A stretch of 64,000 bases of DNA from RGIG3102 sp045633415 (GCA_045633415.1 JAZQYH010000120.1:11882-75881); one strand, 5' to 3'. Shown: positions 1 through 8,193, counted from the first letter of the stretch. Notes: generated by a model not told the origin, from the sequence alone. Program-made: numbers and translations.

Positions 1-129
1 TGTGATGATGAAAAAATCGTGCTGGAGTTTGTAAATCCTGTACGTGCCGCCGCAAAGGGACAGAGCGTGGTTATCTACACAGACGACTATGTGGTAGCAG
101 GCGGCTTTATCGAAAAAGCAATCAAATAA
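1..129 (+). CDS. mnmA: MnmA tRNA 2-thiouridylase, C-terminal fragment
   Basis: Only the last 42 residues lie in the window, and the reading frame is open from base 1. The visible piece has the pattern F-x-x-P-x-RA, then GQS-VV-Y, then VVAGGFIE. This is the closing beta-barrel of MnmA/TrmU, the enzyme that 2-thiolates the wobble uridine of Lys, Glu and Gln tRNAs using a cysteine-desulfurase-derived persulfide. The catalytic PP-loop and cysteines lie upstream of the window and cannot be checked. A short hairpin follows the stop codon, so this is the end of its transcript. The assignment rests on the C-terminal signature alone. Confidence 0.72.
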   Translation, partial: CDDEKIVLEFVNPVRAAAKGQSVVIYTDDYVVAGGFIEKAIK

Positions 130-141
130 AACTGTATAAGC

Positions 142-170
142 AAAAAGACACAGCAACCGCTGTGCCTTTT
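142..170. terminator. terminator after mnmA
   Basis: Arms CACAGC and GCTGTG around an AACC loop, flanked by an A-run on the left and a T-run on the right. It could act in both directions between the convergent mnmA and serine hydrolase genes. Confidence 0.65.
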
Positions 171-197
171 GATTTATTTGTAAAGTTGGAATTTGTG

Positions 198-1199
198 TTA
201 TTCAGTAATGAATGGTTCAATGTATTGCTGGATAAAATCGACTCTATCAAAAACTGTCGGTTTAAAATAGGATGCCACAGCCACCACCAGATTTTTCTGT
301 GGGTTGATGTAGATAACATTTCCGCTGTTGCCTATGGCGGCATAGATTTTCTTTTCCCTTTCTATAATCCACCACAGATAGCCGTATTCCATACCTCTGA
401 AATTTTTGCTTTCCACCACTCGTGGTGTTGTCATTTCTTCTATCCATCTGGAAGGCACTATCTGCTTGCCATCAAAAACACCATTGTTAAGGCATAACAG
501 ACCAATCTTCGCCATATCGTCAGCAGACATACACAGGCCATAGCCCGGTGTACCCAGCCCGTCTGTATCGCAAAACCAGATGTTTTCTTTCGGCAACTTA
601 CCGATTGTAAATTGTTTGTGCTCTTCTGCCGTTTCAGCATAATAATTTTCGTGCAATGCTATTCCCAATGGTGCAAACAGATATTCATTGGCAAAATCCA
701 CTGTTTTCATACCTGTCACCGCATATAAAATGCCTGAAAGTATATGCAGACATACAGTCTGATAGTTGAATTCATCTGTCAGACCCTTTCTGCCTCCTAA
801 AAAATCAAGGGAAGCATAGGTCCAGTTTTCGCTGATACACACCTTTGTCCATGGGTCACCTTTGCATTTATAAGGCGCGCGCATAGTCAGCAGATGTCTG
901 ATTGTAACCTGCTGTATGGTCTTTTCTCCCCTTTTGATTTTGTAGTCCGGGAAATAATCCAGCACTTTGTCATCAATGCTTTTTATCAGTCTCTGGTCAA
1001 CTGCAATGCCAACCAGCAGCGAAATTATGCTTTTTGTGGCGGACATAATATGTGTGCAGTCTTCCGGTTTATAGTCATTCCAGCAGTCAGAGTACACTTT
1101 TTCACCATTTTTATAAGCAGTAATCTGGCAGATGTTTGGCTGTTGTTTTTGGATTAAACCGTGCAGTTCTTCTTTGTTCATAGTCATTTTCACTTTCAT
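198..1199 (-). CDS. Serine hydrolase, beta-lactamase/PBP4* family
   Basis: 333 residues of the class C beta-lactamase-like fold (Pfam Beta-lactamase family). The SxxK motif is S53-A-T-K56 at the start of a hydrophobic helix (SIISLLVG). A YQT stretch (in FNYQT, about residue 145) stands where the Tyr of the YxN motif is expected. There is no signal peptide or membrane segment, so it probably acts in the cytoplasm, as many esterase or peptidase-like members do. Substrate unknown. Three in-frame ATGs fall within the first seven codons and none has a convincing Shine-Dalgarno (SD) site, so the exact start is uncertain by a few residues. It lies alone behind the terminator of the OCD-family gene. 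Confidence 0.8.
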   Translation of the reverse strand: MKVKMTMNKEELHGLIQKQQPNICQITAYKNGEKVYSDCWNDYKPEDCTHIMSATKSIISLLVGIAVDQRLIKSIDDKVLDYFPDYKIKRGEKTIQQVTIRHLLTMRAPYKCKGDPWTKVCISENWTYASLDFLGGRKGLTDEFNYQTVCLHILSGILYAVTGMKTVDFANEYLFAPLGIALHENYYAETAEEHKQFTIGKLPKENIWFCDTDGLGTPGYGLCMSADDMAKIGLLCLNNGVFDGKQIVPSRWIEEMTTPRVVESKNFRGMEYGYLWWIIEREKKIYAAIGNSGNVIYINPQKNLVVAVASYFKPTVFDRVDFIQQYIEPFITE

Positions 1200-1266
1200 A
1201 ATGTGTTTTCAGAACGTTCTGGTTAAAGCATAAGTGAATTTAAAATTAATTTCAATATATTTTTGC

Positions 1267-1301
1267 AAAAAAAGATGCCCTGTTGAAAGGGCATCTTTTA
1301 A
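1267..1301 (-). terminator. terminator of the OCD/aminotransferase operon
   Basis: Perfect stem AAAGATGCCC / GGGCATCTTT with loop TGTTGAAA. On the minus strand it is followed by a run of seven T. Confidence 0.88.
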
Positions 1302-1361
1302 TATTATTTCCACTCACTGTGCAGGATTATGTTTTTCCTTTGATTTCTGTGTTCATAAATA

Positions 1362-2309
1362 TTACTGTTTCAGCAGCCATGCAGCACATACTACGTCTTC
1401 GCAGGCAAGACCCTGTGATTCAAAGCAGGTGATATCTTTGTCGCTTTCTCTTGCTGTCACTTTACCGCTTACAACTTCTGCAAGGTCACCAAGGATATGG
1501 CTTTCTGTAATAGCGCCTTCTTCCAGTGGGAATGTGTAGTCACCAGCTTCGTTTTTGCAGGAGTCGTAGTTGTCGCAGAACAGACGGGATTTTACCATAC
1601 ATTCTGTGTCCAGTTCTCTGTTTGCCTTGCCACAGGCGCCAACAGCGTTGATATGTGTGCCTTCTTTTACCCATGCGCCAAACAGCACAGGTACAGCAGA
1701 TGGTGTAACTGTGTTTACGATATCAGCATCTTTTACTGCATCTTCACAGTTTGCACAAGGTACAAATTCGATATCTGGATATTCTGCTTTGTGTTTTTCG
1801 CAGAATTTTTCGCTTTCAGCCAGTGTTGGGCACCATACAGTAACTTTTTTGATATCTCTAACCAGAGTGATAGCTTTCAGATGCATTGTTGCCTGCACAC
1901 CACCACCGATAAGGCACATTGTGTGGCTGTCTTTTCTTGCCATATGTTCAGTAGCCAAAGCGGAAACAGCGGCAGTTCTTATGGCTGTGATGGATGTGCC
2001 GTCACAGATACCCTGCAACTGACCATCCTCATTGGAGAAAACTGCAACAATACCCAGATGGCTTGGCAGACCGATAGCGTGGTTTGTGTGGAAAGCTGTA
2101 ATCAGTTTTGCACCGCAAACATCTTCTGTTGGGATAATAGCTGGCATAATGCCAAATACTTTACCTGCGCCTACAGGGAAAAGACTGCGCAGTTTGTTTT
2201 CCATTTTGCCTTCTGCAAAAGCTGTAAAAACATCATTCATAAGTCCAATACAGGTTTTCATATCAAGAAGTGAATTAACTTCCTGTTCTGTCATATATTT
2301 CAGTTCCAT
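1362..2309 (-). CDS. Ornithine cyclodeaminase/mu-crystallin family protein
   Basis: 315 residues covering the whole ornithine cyclodeaminase/alanine dehydrogenase-like family fold. A dinucleotide-binding turn is visible as LIGGGVQATMHLKAI (about residues 132-146), in place of the usual GxGxQAxxHLxA. Family members use NAD(P) for imine-forming or imine-reducing chemistry: ornithine cyclisation, alanine dehydrogenation, ketimine reduction, or assembly of unusual amino acids. The substrate cannot be read from sequence. It starts 9 bases after the PLP enzyme upstream, with its own SD (AGGAG), so the two are almost certainly co-transcribed and probably work on linked amine/imine substrates. A strong terminator follows. 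Confidence 0.82.
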   Translation of the reverse strand: MELKYMTEQEVNSLLDMKTCIGLMNDVFTAFAEGKMENKLRSLFPVGAGKVFGIMPAIIPTEDVCGAKLITAFHTNHAIGLPSHLGIVAVFSNEDGQLQGICDGTSITAIRTAAVSALATEHMARKDSHTMCLIGGGVQATMHLKAITLVRDIKKVTVWCPTLAESEKFCEKHKAEYPDIEFVPCANCEDAVKDADIVNTVTPSAVPVLFGAWVKEGTHINAVGACGKANRELDTECMVKSRLFCDNYDSCKNEAGDYTFPLEEGAITESHILGDLAEVVSGKVTARESDKDITCFESQGLACEDVVCAAWLLKQ

Positions 2310-2318
2310 AATAATCTC

Positions 2319-3461
2319 CTATCCTTTGTATGTGCTGAGAAAATCAGCCAGTCTGTCAAGGTCAGCTGTGTTGTTGAAATAGTGGATACCAATTCTGATA
2401 GATTTACCGCTTACCTGTGCACGGATGCCGTTTTCTTTCAGAATATCGTTTGTAAGGTTCCATTCCTGTGGGAAGTTGATATACATAATACCACTGCGGT
2501 TTCTTTCTTCAAAGTTGCCCACAATGGAAACGTGAGGAATGTCAGCCAGTTTTTTGTACATATAGTCCACCAGACCGAGAATATGTTTTTCCACATCGTC
2601 CGGGCCCAGTTCCATATACAGTTTGATAGCTTCTTCCAGTGAGCGCAGGCTTTCCCAGTTCAGCATACCTGTTTCAAATTTATTTGCATCTTCAGACAGG
2701 TTAAGCACGTATTTTGAATGGTCCATTCTGTTTTTGTTGCCTGTCCAGCCCACCTGCACAGGATTGATTTTGTCCAGTACACGTTTGGATGCATAGCCAA
2801 AGCCAAAGCCAAACAGACCGCCCAGCCATTTGAATGTACTGGAAACCATAAAGTCGATTGGTGTTTCCTGTACGTCAATTTTCATAGATGCCACACCCTG
2901 TGTAATATCCAGCACCAGATATATACCCTTTTCCTGACAGAATGTGGACAGCTCTTTCAAATCGTGACGGAAGCCTGTTGTGTTTTCAACTGAACATAGT
3001 GAGATAACCGCTGTGTTTTCGTCCACCAGTTCAAACAGCTTTTCAGCAGGCATTCTGCCGTTTTCAGGGCGTGCAATTCTTACATTTTCTTCCCCTACAA
3101 TATTCATCCAGGTGTAAGCTGTAGATGGGAATGTCTGACCAGAGACGATGATGTTTGCATTTTCTTTCAGCTTGATGCCTGTGGAGAAGATGCTTAAAAT
3201 TGTGGATGCGGCACCCCCGAAGAAAATTTCTTCAGGCTGTGCATTGAACATATCTGCCACAGGTTTTCTCATATCATCAGCGTGTTTCCATGCGGCGTGC
3301 ACACCTGGGATATCAAGACCGTTTTCGTATCTGTCAGCCAGATATTTTGTAATTGCTTCGTAGGAATTTTTGCTCATAAGACCAGCAGAGGATGTGTCCA
3401 GAAAAGCACATTTTGCTGTTATCGGAAACTGCTCGGCTCTTACTTTTTCAAATTTATCCAT
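2319..3461 (-). CDS. Class V aminotransferase-fold PLP enzyme
   Basis: 380 residues from the chosen ATG, which has an ideal AGGAGG site. An in-frame extension of 30 residues upstream has no SD and was discarded. The fold is the class V family (cysteine desulfurase, kynureninase and isopenicillin-N epimerase relatives). The PLP lysine is K211 in SSTFKWLGG, and the cofactor aspartate is in LVLDITQG. It lacks a clear active-site cysteine loop, so ordinary IscS/NifS activity is not supported. It is the first gene of an operon with an OCD-family dehydrogenase, which suggests a two-step conversion of an amino acid. The reaction is unknown. Confidence 0.8.
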   Translation of the reverse strand: MDKFEKVRAEQFPITAKCAFLDTSSAGLMSKNSYEAITKYLADRYENGLDIPGVHAAWKHADDMRKPVADMFNAQPEEIFFGGAASTILSIFSTGIKLKENANIIVSGQTFPSTAYTWMNIVGEENVRIARPENGRMPAEKLFELVDENTAVISLCSVENTTGFRHDLKELSTFCQEKGIYLVLDITQGVASMKIDVQETPIDFMVSSTFKWLGGLFGFGFGYASKRVLDKINPVQVGWTGNKNRMDHSKYVLNLSEDANKFETGMLNWESLRSLEEAIKLYMELGPDDVEKHILGLVDYMYKKLADIPHVSIVGNFEERNRSGIMYINFPQEWNLTNDILKENGIRAQVSGKSIRIGIHYFNNTADLDRLADFLSTYKG

Positions 3462-3552
3462 TATAAAAGTCCTCCTGTTATTTTTCGTAGTCATATACTT
3501 TAAATATATCACCTTTTTCAGATAAAATAAATAAAAAACTACTTTTTCCAAT

Positions 3553-3587
3553 CAAAAAATGCCTTCTCCCAATGGGAGAAAGCATTG
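3553..3587 (-). terminator. terminator of ogt
   Basis: Imperfect hairpin with core TTCTCCC / GGGAGAA and flanking AATGC / GCATT. On the minus strand it runs into a stretch of six T. Confidence 0.75.
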
Positions 3588-3601
3588 AATTCTGTATTAT
3601 T

Positions 3602-4084
3602 TTAAAACAGCCCCCACAGACCAAAGGTGTTCTGGTTTTCAAATGTGAGAAGCCAGTCCTTGTTGGCTGGTCCCGCAGCAGAATAATTGCCAAGACCCCC
3701 GCCTGTCTGCAAAACGCGATGGCAAGGGATAACTATAATAACAGGGTTTGTTCTCATTGCACTGCCCACAGCACGCACAGCCTTTGGATTACCTGTTTTT
3801 TCTGCCAGTTCCTTATAGGTGGTGGTACTGCCATATGGCACTTTCATCAGTTCTTCCAGCACTTTTTTACGGTATGGGGAAACCTTTGGGTTTATTGGCA
3901 GGTCAAATTCCTTTAAATTCCCAAGAAAATAATCATACAGCTGGCCCACAGCTTTTTCCAATAGCGGTGTGGATGGTGCCACCTCCTGTGCTGTTTCCCC
4001 TGCATATTTTATTTCTGTAATAAATTCATCTTCCTGTGTAATATGTAAAGCACCGATTGGTGTGTTTATAACTGCAAATTCCAT
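3602..4084 (-). CDS. ogt: Methylated-DNA--protein-cysteine methyltransferase
   Basis: 160 residues, typical of Ogt/MGMT. The suicide methyl acceptor is C121 in IPCHRV. The DNA-binding helix region (VPYGSTTTYKELA, then NPKAVRAVGSAM with the arginine finger) precedes it, and the GNYSAAGPANKDWLLTFE tail follows. It repairs O6-methylguanine and O4-methylthymine by irreversible transfer to its cysteine. It is a single-gene unit with its own SD (GGGGGAG) and terminator. It diverges from padR, so its promoter shares the roughly 135-base intergenic region with the PadR operators. Confidence 0.93.
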   Translation of the reverse strand: MEFAVINTPIGALHITQEDEFITEIKYAGETAQEVAPSTPLLEKAVGQLYDYFLGNLKEFDLPINPKVSPYRKKVLEELMKVPYGSTTTYKELAEKTGNPKAVRAVGSAMRTNPVIIVIPCHRVLQTGGGLGNYSAAGPANKDWLLTFENQNTFGLWGLF

Positions 4085-4141
4085 AATATCTCCCCCTTTT
4101 TTAATAAATTATACACCAGCAAAAAAATTGTGTAAACACTA

Positions 4142-4170
4142 TTGACAAATATATCGACAGACGATATAAT
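4142..4170 (+). promoter_or_regulatory. sigma-A-type promoter of the padR operon
   Basis: Consensus -35 TTGACA, a 17-base spacer and -10 TATAAT. The spacer and -10 are covered by the first palindromic operator, as expected for autorepression. Confidence 0.85.
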
Positions 4171-4202
4171 TATATCGTAGCTCGATATATCGACAAACAA
4201 TA
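4152..4202 (+). promoter_or_regulatory. three palindromic operators, probably for PadR
   Basis: Three copies of TATCG-N5-CGATA stand in a row: 4152-4166 (perfect), 4173-4187 (perfect) and 4188-4202 (right arm CAATA). Centres are 21 and 15 bases apart. The first overlaps the -10 box and the others cover the transcription start and early leader. The location directly before padR makes PadR the likely ligand-controlled repressor. Binding is inferred. Confidence 0.7.
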
Positions 4203-4219
4203 TAACGGAAGGTGATACT

Positions 4220-4540
4220 ATGGCTGATAAAAATATAAACACTCCACTGACAGAAGCAGTTTACTACATACTGCTGTCTGTAACACAGCCAATGCACGGC
4301 TATGGCATAATACAGAATGTAAAAGAGCTGTCTTACGGCAGGCTGATACTGGCGGCTGGCACACTGTACGGAGCTATTACAAATCTGCTGGCAAAAGGCT
4401 GGATAGAAACAGCTGGCGAAGAAGAAAACTCACGAAAGAAAGAATATATAATAACAGACAGCGGTCTGGCTGTGCTGAAAACCGAGCTGGCAAGACTGGA
4501 AGAGCTGGTAAACAACGGCAGAAAGGTAATGGGAGAATAA
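4220..4540 (+). CDS. PadR-family transcriptional regulator
   Basis: 106 residues, a short PadR (winged helix plus a C-terminal dimerisation helix). Typical motifs are YYILLSVTQPMHGYGI in helix 1 and the GTLYGAITNLLAKGW recognition helix/wing, with the family's basic wing EEENSRKKEYIIT. PadR proteins usually repress their own operon together with a membrane or efflux partner. Here three inverted repeats overlap the promoter, and a DUF2812 membrane protein begins 2 bases after the stop, the standard PadR-DUF2812 arrangement. The start is fixed by a GGAAGG site. The effector is unknown. Confidence 0.92.
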   Translation: MADKNINTPLTEAVYYILLSVTQPMHGYGIIQNVKELSYGRLILAAGTLYGAITNLLAKGWIETAGEEENSRKKEYIITDSGLAVLKTELARLEELVNNGRKVMGE

Positions 4541-4542
4541 CT

Positions 4543-5079
4543 ATGAGAACAACTGAATGGCATTTCTGGACAATAGATAAATATAAGGAAGAAGAAAAAT
4601 GGCTGAATGAAAAATCCGCCCAGGGCAAGGCTCTTGTTTATGCTTCTGGCATCAAATATGTATTTGAAGACTGTGAAAAAGGCGAATATCAGTACAAAAT
4701 CATGTTTACTGACAATCTGAAAAGTGAACAGCCACGAAAAGATTTTGAAAGTTTTCTGGAAGAAAGCGGCATTGAAACAGTGGGCAATTATCTGCGCTGG
4801 GGTTATTACCGCAAGAAAAACGACGGCACCCCATTTGAAATGTTCAACAGCAAAAGCGAAGAACTGGCACATATAAACAAAATCAAAAACTTTGCACTTA
4901 TTCTTCTGGCAGTTATTTCCATAGTAGTGGTAAGCGAAATTTTCTCCGCACTGTCAGACCCACATATACTGCCTGTATTGATTTTCAACTGCTGTGTATT
5001 TGCATTTGTTTTCAAAGTTAACAGAGGTATTGCAAAGCTGGCAAAAGAAACCCGGCAGGATATAGCATTGTTTGAATAA
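4543..5079 (+). CDS. DUF2812 membrane protein
   Basis: 178 residues. The N-terminal two-thirds is a soluble DUF2812 domain, beginning with the diagnostic FWTIDKYKEEEKWLNEKSAQGKAL pattern (read as separate elements: WxxDxxxEExWLNxxxxxGxxL). Two hydrophobic helices follow, at about residues 114-135 and 142-158, then a basic tail. It is translationally linked to padR with a 2-base gap. The function of DUF2812 is not established. Its recurrent pairing with PadR suggests a membrane-stress or small-molecule response module. It ends at a strong bidirectional terminator. Confidence 0.85.
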   Translation: MRTTEWHFWTIDKYKEEEKWLNEKSAQGKALVYASGIKYVFEDCEKGEYQYKIMFTDNLKSEQPRKDFESFLEESGIETVGNYLRWGYYRKKNDGTPFEMFNSKSEELAHINKIKNFALILLAVISIVVVSEIFSALSDPHILPVLIFNCCVFAFVFKVNRGIAKLAKETRQDIALFE

Positions 5080-5092
5080 TATAATACAGATA

Positions 5093-5118
5093 AAAAGCAG
5101 GGCTCTTGCCCTGCTTTT
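5093..5118. terminator. bidirectional terminator
   Basis: Perfect 11-bp stem AAAAGCAGGGC / GCCCTGCTTTT with a TCTT loop between the convergent DUF2812 and D-cysteine desulfhydrase genes. Confidence 0.9.
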
Positions 5119-5141
5119 AAATTTTATAGATTATCAAATTA

Positions 5142-6185
5142 TTACAGCTGTGTTGTTTTGCAGTTTGCTCTCAGCTGGTCCTGCATATCGTCCAGATGTT
5201 CTTTTGTCCACAGTGCCATTGCGCCGCCTGTGTGCAGGAACATTGCATTTTCGCCTTCTTTAATCCATTCGCCTTCTTTTACAAGGTCGATAAATGCACG
5301 GAAGGTTTTACCTGTGTATGTAGGGTCAAGGAAGATACCTTCGTTCATAGCCAGAGTGATGATAGCTTCTCTTGTGATTGGGTCTGGTTTGTTGTACTGT
5401 TCGCCAGAGTATGGTGCATCGTCTGGACCATAAGCAATTTTTACTTCTTCTGGTGTGATTGTCACGCCAAGACCGTATTCTTCGCTTACTTTGTTTGCAA
5501 ATTCAGCCACCTGTACTTCTTTAGCGCCTTTTGGTGCTGGTGAAACAGGCACAGCGATTACATCAAATGGTGCATTGAAGTATTTTGCACCCAGCAGCAT
5601 ACCGCCGAATGTACCCATAGAACCTACTGTACATACCAGATGGTCAATTTTGATTTTCTGTTCTTCCATCTGGTCCAGAATTTCTTTGATAGACATAATG
5701 TAGCCCAGTGCACCCACAGGGTTTGAACCGCCGCCTGGAATTACATATACTTTGTCGCCCTGCTGTGCATATTTTTTGCATACATCTTCAATAACCTTTG
5801 GAGAATCAGCTGGATTTTCCACAAAGTAGATATCTGCGCCCATCATAGCATCAAGGTTAAGGTTACCAGACAGATAGCCTGTGTCTTTACCGGACAGCAC
5901 CAGAATAGGCTTCAGACCATATTTAACTGCCGCACCAACAGTTGTACGGCCATGGTTTGTCTGTGTGCCGCCAACAGTCAGTACAGCTGTACAGCCTGTA
6001 TCAATAGCTTCCCGGATAAGATATTCCAGTTTTCTTGCTTTGTTACCGCCAAAAGCAGGGCCTGTTGTATCATCACGTTTGATAAACAGTTCGCCTTTAC
6101 CCAGCAGTTTTGTCATGTTTTCCATTTTTTCCAGTGGAGTTGGATAATGTCCAAGTTTCACTTTTCTGATGTTTTCAATAGCCAT
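5142..6185 (-). CDS. dcyD: D-cysteine desulfhydrase / ACC deaminase-family PLP enzyme
   Basis: 347 residues of the tryptophan-synthase-beta-like fold. The PLP lysine is K49 in GGNKARKLEY, preceded by the KRDDTTGPAFGG substrate loop. VGGTQTNHGR is the family's substrate-carboxylate loop. The protein would split D-cysteine to pyruvate, ammonia and sulfide. Close relatives deaminate 1-aminocyclopropane-1-carboxylate or racemise serine, and sequence inspection alone does not separate these fully. An in-frame GTG lies three codons upstream, but the ATG used here is the better fit to the AAAGGTG site. It is a single gene divergent from the lipid kinase. Confidence 0.8.
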   Translation of the reverse strand: MAIENIRKVKLGHYPTPLEKMENMTKLLGKGELFIKRDDTTGPAFGGNKARKLEYLIREAIDTGCTAVLTVGGTQTNHGRTTVGAAVKYGLKPILVLSGKDTGYLSGNLNLDAMMGADIYFVENPADSPKVIEDVCKKYAQQGDKVYVIPGGGSNPVGALGYIMSIKEILDQMEEQKIKIDHLVCTVGSMGTFGGMLLGAKYFNAPFDVIAVPVSPAPKGAKEVQVAEFANKVSEEYGLGVTITPEEVKIAYGPDDAPYSGEQYNKPDPITREAIITLAMNEGIFLDPTYTGKTFRAFIDLVKEGEWIKEGENAMFLHTGGAMALWTKEHLDDMQDQLRANCKTTQL

Positions 6186-6298
6186 AGTCGTCACCTTTCT
6201 GTTGTATATAATTTTATTATCTGACTTCAGTATATCATTAATAAAAATTATATACTATTGAAAATCTATACAAATTTATCTGTGTTTTTTTAAACATC

Positions 6299-6327
6299 TT
6301 GAAAATAATAAAATATAGGTATAAAAT
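6299..6327 (+). promoter_or_regulatory. promoter of the lipid kinase-osmC operon
   Basis: -35 TTGAAA, a 17-base spacer and -10 TAAAAT, about 60 bases before the first start codon. Confidence 0.65.
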
Positions 6328-6385
6328 ATATATAGTAATTATAATGTTATGATATAGTTATATATAACCTTTTGGAGTTTAATAT

Positions 6386-7303
6386 ATGGAATATATTTTT
6401 ATACTTAATCCTGCGGCCGGCAAAAACAAAACTGCCCTGAATATGATTCCTTCCATTCAGAAAGCCTGTAAAAAAGCAGGGCTTCACTATCAGATACATA
6501 TTTCTGAAAGTGGCGAAGATATAACCAATTATGTAAAAATGATGTGTGCTGACGAGGGCAAAAATTTCCGTTTTTATGCCTTTGGCGGTGACGGCACACT
6601 TAATCAGGTGATAAACGGCTGTGCCTGTAAACCAAATGCCGAAGTGGGCGTATTCCCTCTTGGCACAGGCAACGACTTTATCAGAAACTTTGATGCAGAC
6701 AGTAAAGACTTTTTCGATTTGGAAAAACAGCTTTTTTCACCAAGTGTAAAAACCGACACTATTGTATACAACGGCAAACACTGTATAAACATCTGCAACA
6801 TGGGCTTTGACGCCAACACAGCTGTGGACATGCCTAAATTCAAAAAGATACCTGTTATCGGCAAAAGTATGGCATACAACCTGTCCATCGCATACAACGT
6901 GTGCAAAAAGCTGGGCAGATATATGGAAATATATGTGGACGACAACCTGCTGTTTAAAGGTGATACACTGATGTGCGCTGTAAGTAATGGCATTGCCTGT
7001 GGCGGCGGCTTCAAGGTGACACCACGTGCTGTTACAAACGATGGTCTGATAGATGTAAACGTGGCACTGCCACCAAACAGAATTAAACTGCCTCTGTTTG
7101 TAAAAAACTTTTCCAATGGCACCCAGTATGAAGACAGCCGTATGGACAAATACATCCGCTATGCACAGGGTAGAAAGGTTACTGTAAAAGGTGCAAAGCC
7201 ATTTGCCCTTGTAAACGATGGCGAGGCTGAATACCTGCAGGAAGTATCCTTTGAAATAGTGCCAGCCAGCATCAACTTTATCGTTCCTTCTCACAATTTA
7301 TAA
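6386..7303 (+). CDS. Diacylglycerol/lipid kinase family protein (YegS/BmrU-like)
   Basis: 305 residues. NPAAGKNK at residues 8-15 is the opening motif of the lipid kinase catalytic domain. GGDGTLN at 67-73 is the ATP-binding signature shared with diacylglycerol and sphingosine kinases, followed by GTGNDF. The family phosphorylates diacylglycerol, phosphatidylglycerol or undecaprenol-type lipids at the inner face of the membrane; DgkB of Bacillus recycles diacylglycerol from lipoteichoic acid synthesis. The exact substrate is not decidable here. It is the first gene of a three-gene transcript with OsmC and a small membrane protein. The start is supported by a TTGGAG site. Confidence 0.88.
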   Translation: MEYIFILNPAAGKNKTALNMIPSIQKACKKAGLHYQIHISESGEDITNYVKMMCADEGKNFRFYAFGGDGTLNQVINGCACKPNAEVGVFPLGTGNDFIRNFDADSKDFFDLEKQLFSPSVKTDTIVYNGKHCINICNMGFDANTAVDMPKFKKIPVIGKSMAYNLSIAYNVCKKLGRYMEIYVDDNLLFKGDTLMCAVSNGIACGGGFKVTPRAVTNDGLIDVNVALPPNRIKLPLFVKNFSNGTQYEDSRMDKYIRYAQGRKVTVKGAKPFALVNDGEAEYLQEVSFEIVPASINFIVPSHNL

Positions 7304-7315
7304 AGGAGATTTTTT

Positions 7316-7705
7316 ATGATTACAGCTGTAAGCAAAGGCGACAACTATATAACAGAACTTTCTGACGGCAAACATACATTTTATGCTGATACTCTGGAAC
7401 ATGAAGGTGGCAGTGATATGTATGCCCGCCCTACTGATATACTGTGCAGTGCCTATGCCGCCTGTACAAACATCACCACCCGTATGGTGCTGGACAGGGA
7501 AGGGCTGAAATACGACAAGGTTACTGTATGGGCTGATATAGACAGAACAGATTTGAACAATGTGAAATTCTATATCCACACAGAAATCGAAGGCGATATC
7601 CCACAGGAGAAAAAGGACGAAATAATACAGAGAGTCAAGCGCTGTCCTGTGTGCAGAATTCTGAAAGCTGACAAAGAATTTTTTGAACTGAAAGGTATAG
7701 AATAG
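7316..7705 (+). CDS. OsmC-family protein
   Basis: 129 residues, the usual length for the OsmC/Ohr fold. The two redox-site cysteines of the family are plausible at C50 (in SAYAACTNIT) and C110 or C113 (in KRCPVCRIL). The CPxC-like CPVC is characteristic of the YhfA/OsmC branch. Family members reduce organic hydroperoxides with dithiol partners, though this branch is less well characterised. It lies 12 bases after the lipid kinase with a strong AAAGGAG site. Confidence 0.85.
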   Translation: MITAVSKGDNYITELSDGKHTFYADTLEHEGGSDMYARPTDILCSAYAACTNITTRMVLDREGLKYDKVTVWADIDRTDLNNVKFYIHTEIEGDIPQEKKDEIIQRVKRCPVCRILKADKEFFELKGIE

Positions 7706-7713
7706 GTAATTTT

Positions 7714-7977
7714 ATGTATTGGTTATTGTTTTTTGCCATTGTTGCACTGATTATATGGAAAATTATTGCTGATTTTTCCATCGCTCTGGTTTTTGTTCCT
7801 TTGGGACTGTTTGTAATTTTCGTTGGCAAAGCCTTTAAAGAAGAAAGTTTTCTGGGTGGTATGCTTGCAATGGTTGCTGGTGTGGCAATGATTGTGCTGA
7901 GTATAATACACAGGGATGTCACTCTGGAAATGTTCACAGACTACATACCACAGATAATAATGTTCTGGAAGAAATAA
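7714..7977 (+). CDS. Small hydrophobic membrane protein
   Basis: 87 residues not recognised as any family. Almost the whole chain is hydrophobic, with about three membrane segments (residues 2-18, 19-38 and 45-64), and a short polar tail ends in FWKK. The SD is weak (AGGTAA). It begins 8 bases after osmC, so it is the last gene of that transcript, followed by a convergent terminator. Short length and overlap with no other gene make it a likely but not certain gene. Confidence 0.6.
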   Translation: MYWLLFFAIVALIIWKIIADFSIALVFVPLGLFVIFVGKAFKEESFLGGMLAMVAGVAMIVLSIIHRDVTLEMFTDYIPQIIMFWKK

Positions 7978-7980
7978 ATA

Positions 7981-8011
7981 AAAGACGGTTTTGTAAGAAA
8001 CCGTCTTTTTT
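7981..8011. terminator. bidirectional terminator
   Basis: Perfect stem AAAGACGGTTT / AAACCGTCTTT with loop TGTAAG, followed by T-runs, between convergent transcripts. Confidence 0.9.
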
Positions 8012-8013
8012 GT

Positions 8014-8193
8014 TTATCTGTATACAGGGGAAATCACAGGTTTGCCGTCTCTGTCCAGCAGTGGTGTCAGTCCACCACCATATCCTGCGCCGTGATAAAG
8101 ATAGTTTACGCCTGTTTCCTTATCAACCCATATTTCTGTAACTGTCGCAAACCCCTGTGAATACACTTTTTCAAATCTTTCGTCCTTTGCCAT
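8014..8193 (-). CDS. Small DUF6440-like protein
   Basis: 59 residues read by hand: a KDERFEKVY start, then VDKETGVNYLYH, then GGGLTPLLDRDGKPVI near the end. The VDKxTGVxYL...GGLTPLLDxDGKPVI pattern matches the small DUF6440 family, which is frequent in Clostridia and has no known function. The ATG overlaps the stop codon of the gene upstream (TAATG), so translation is probably coupled, and no independent SD is needed. There is no signal peptide or membrane segment. Confidence 0.78.
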   Translation of the reverse strand: MAKDERFEKVYSQGFATVTEIWVDKETGVNYLYHGAGYGGGLTPLLDRDGKPVISPVYR

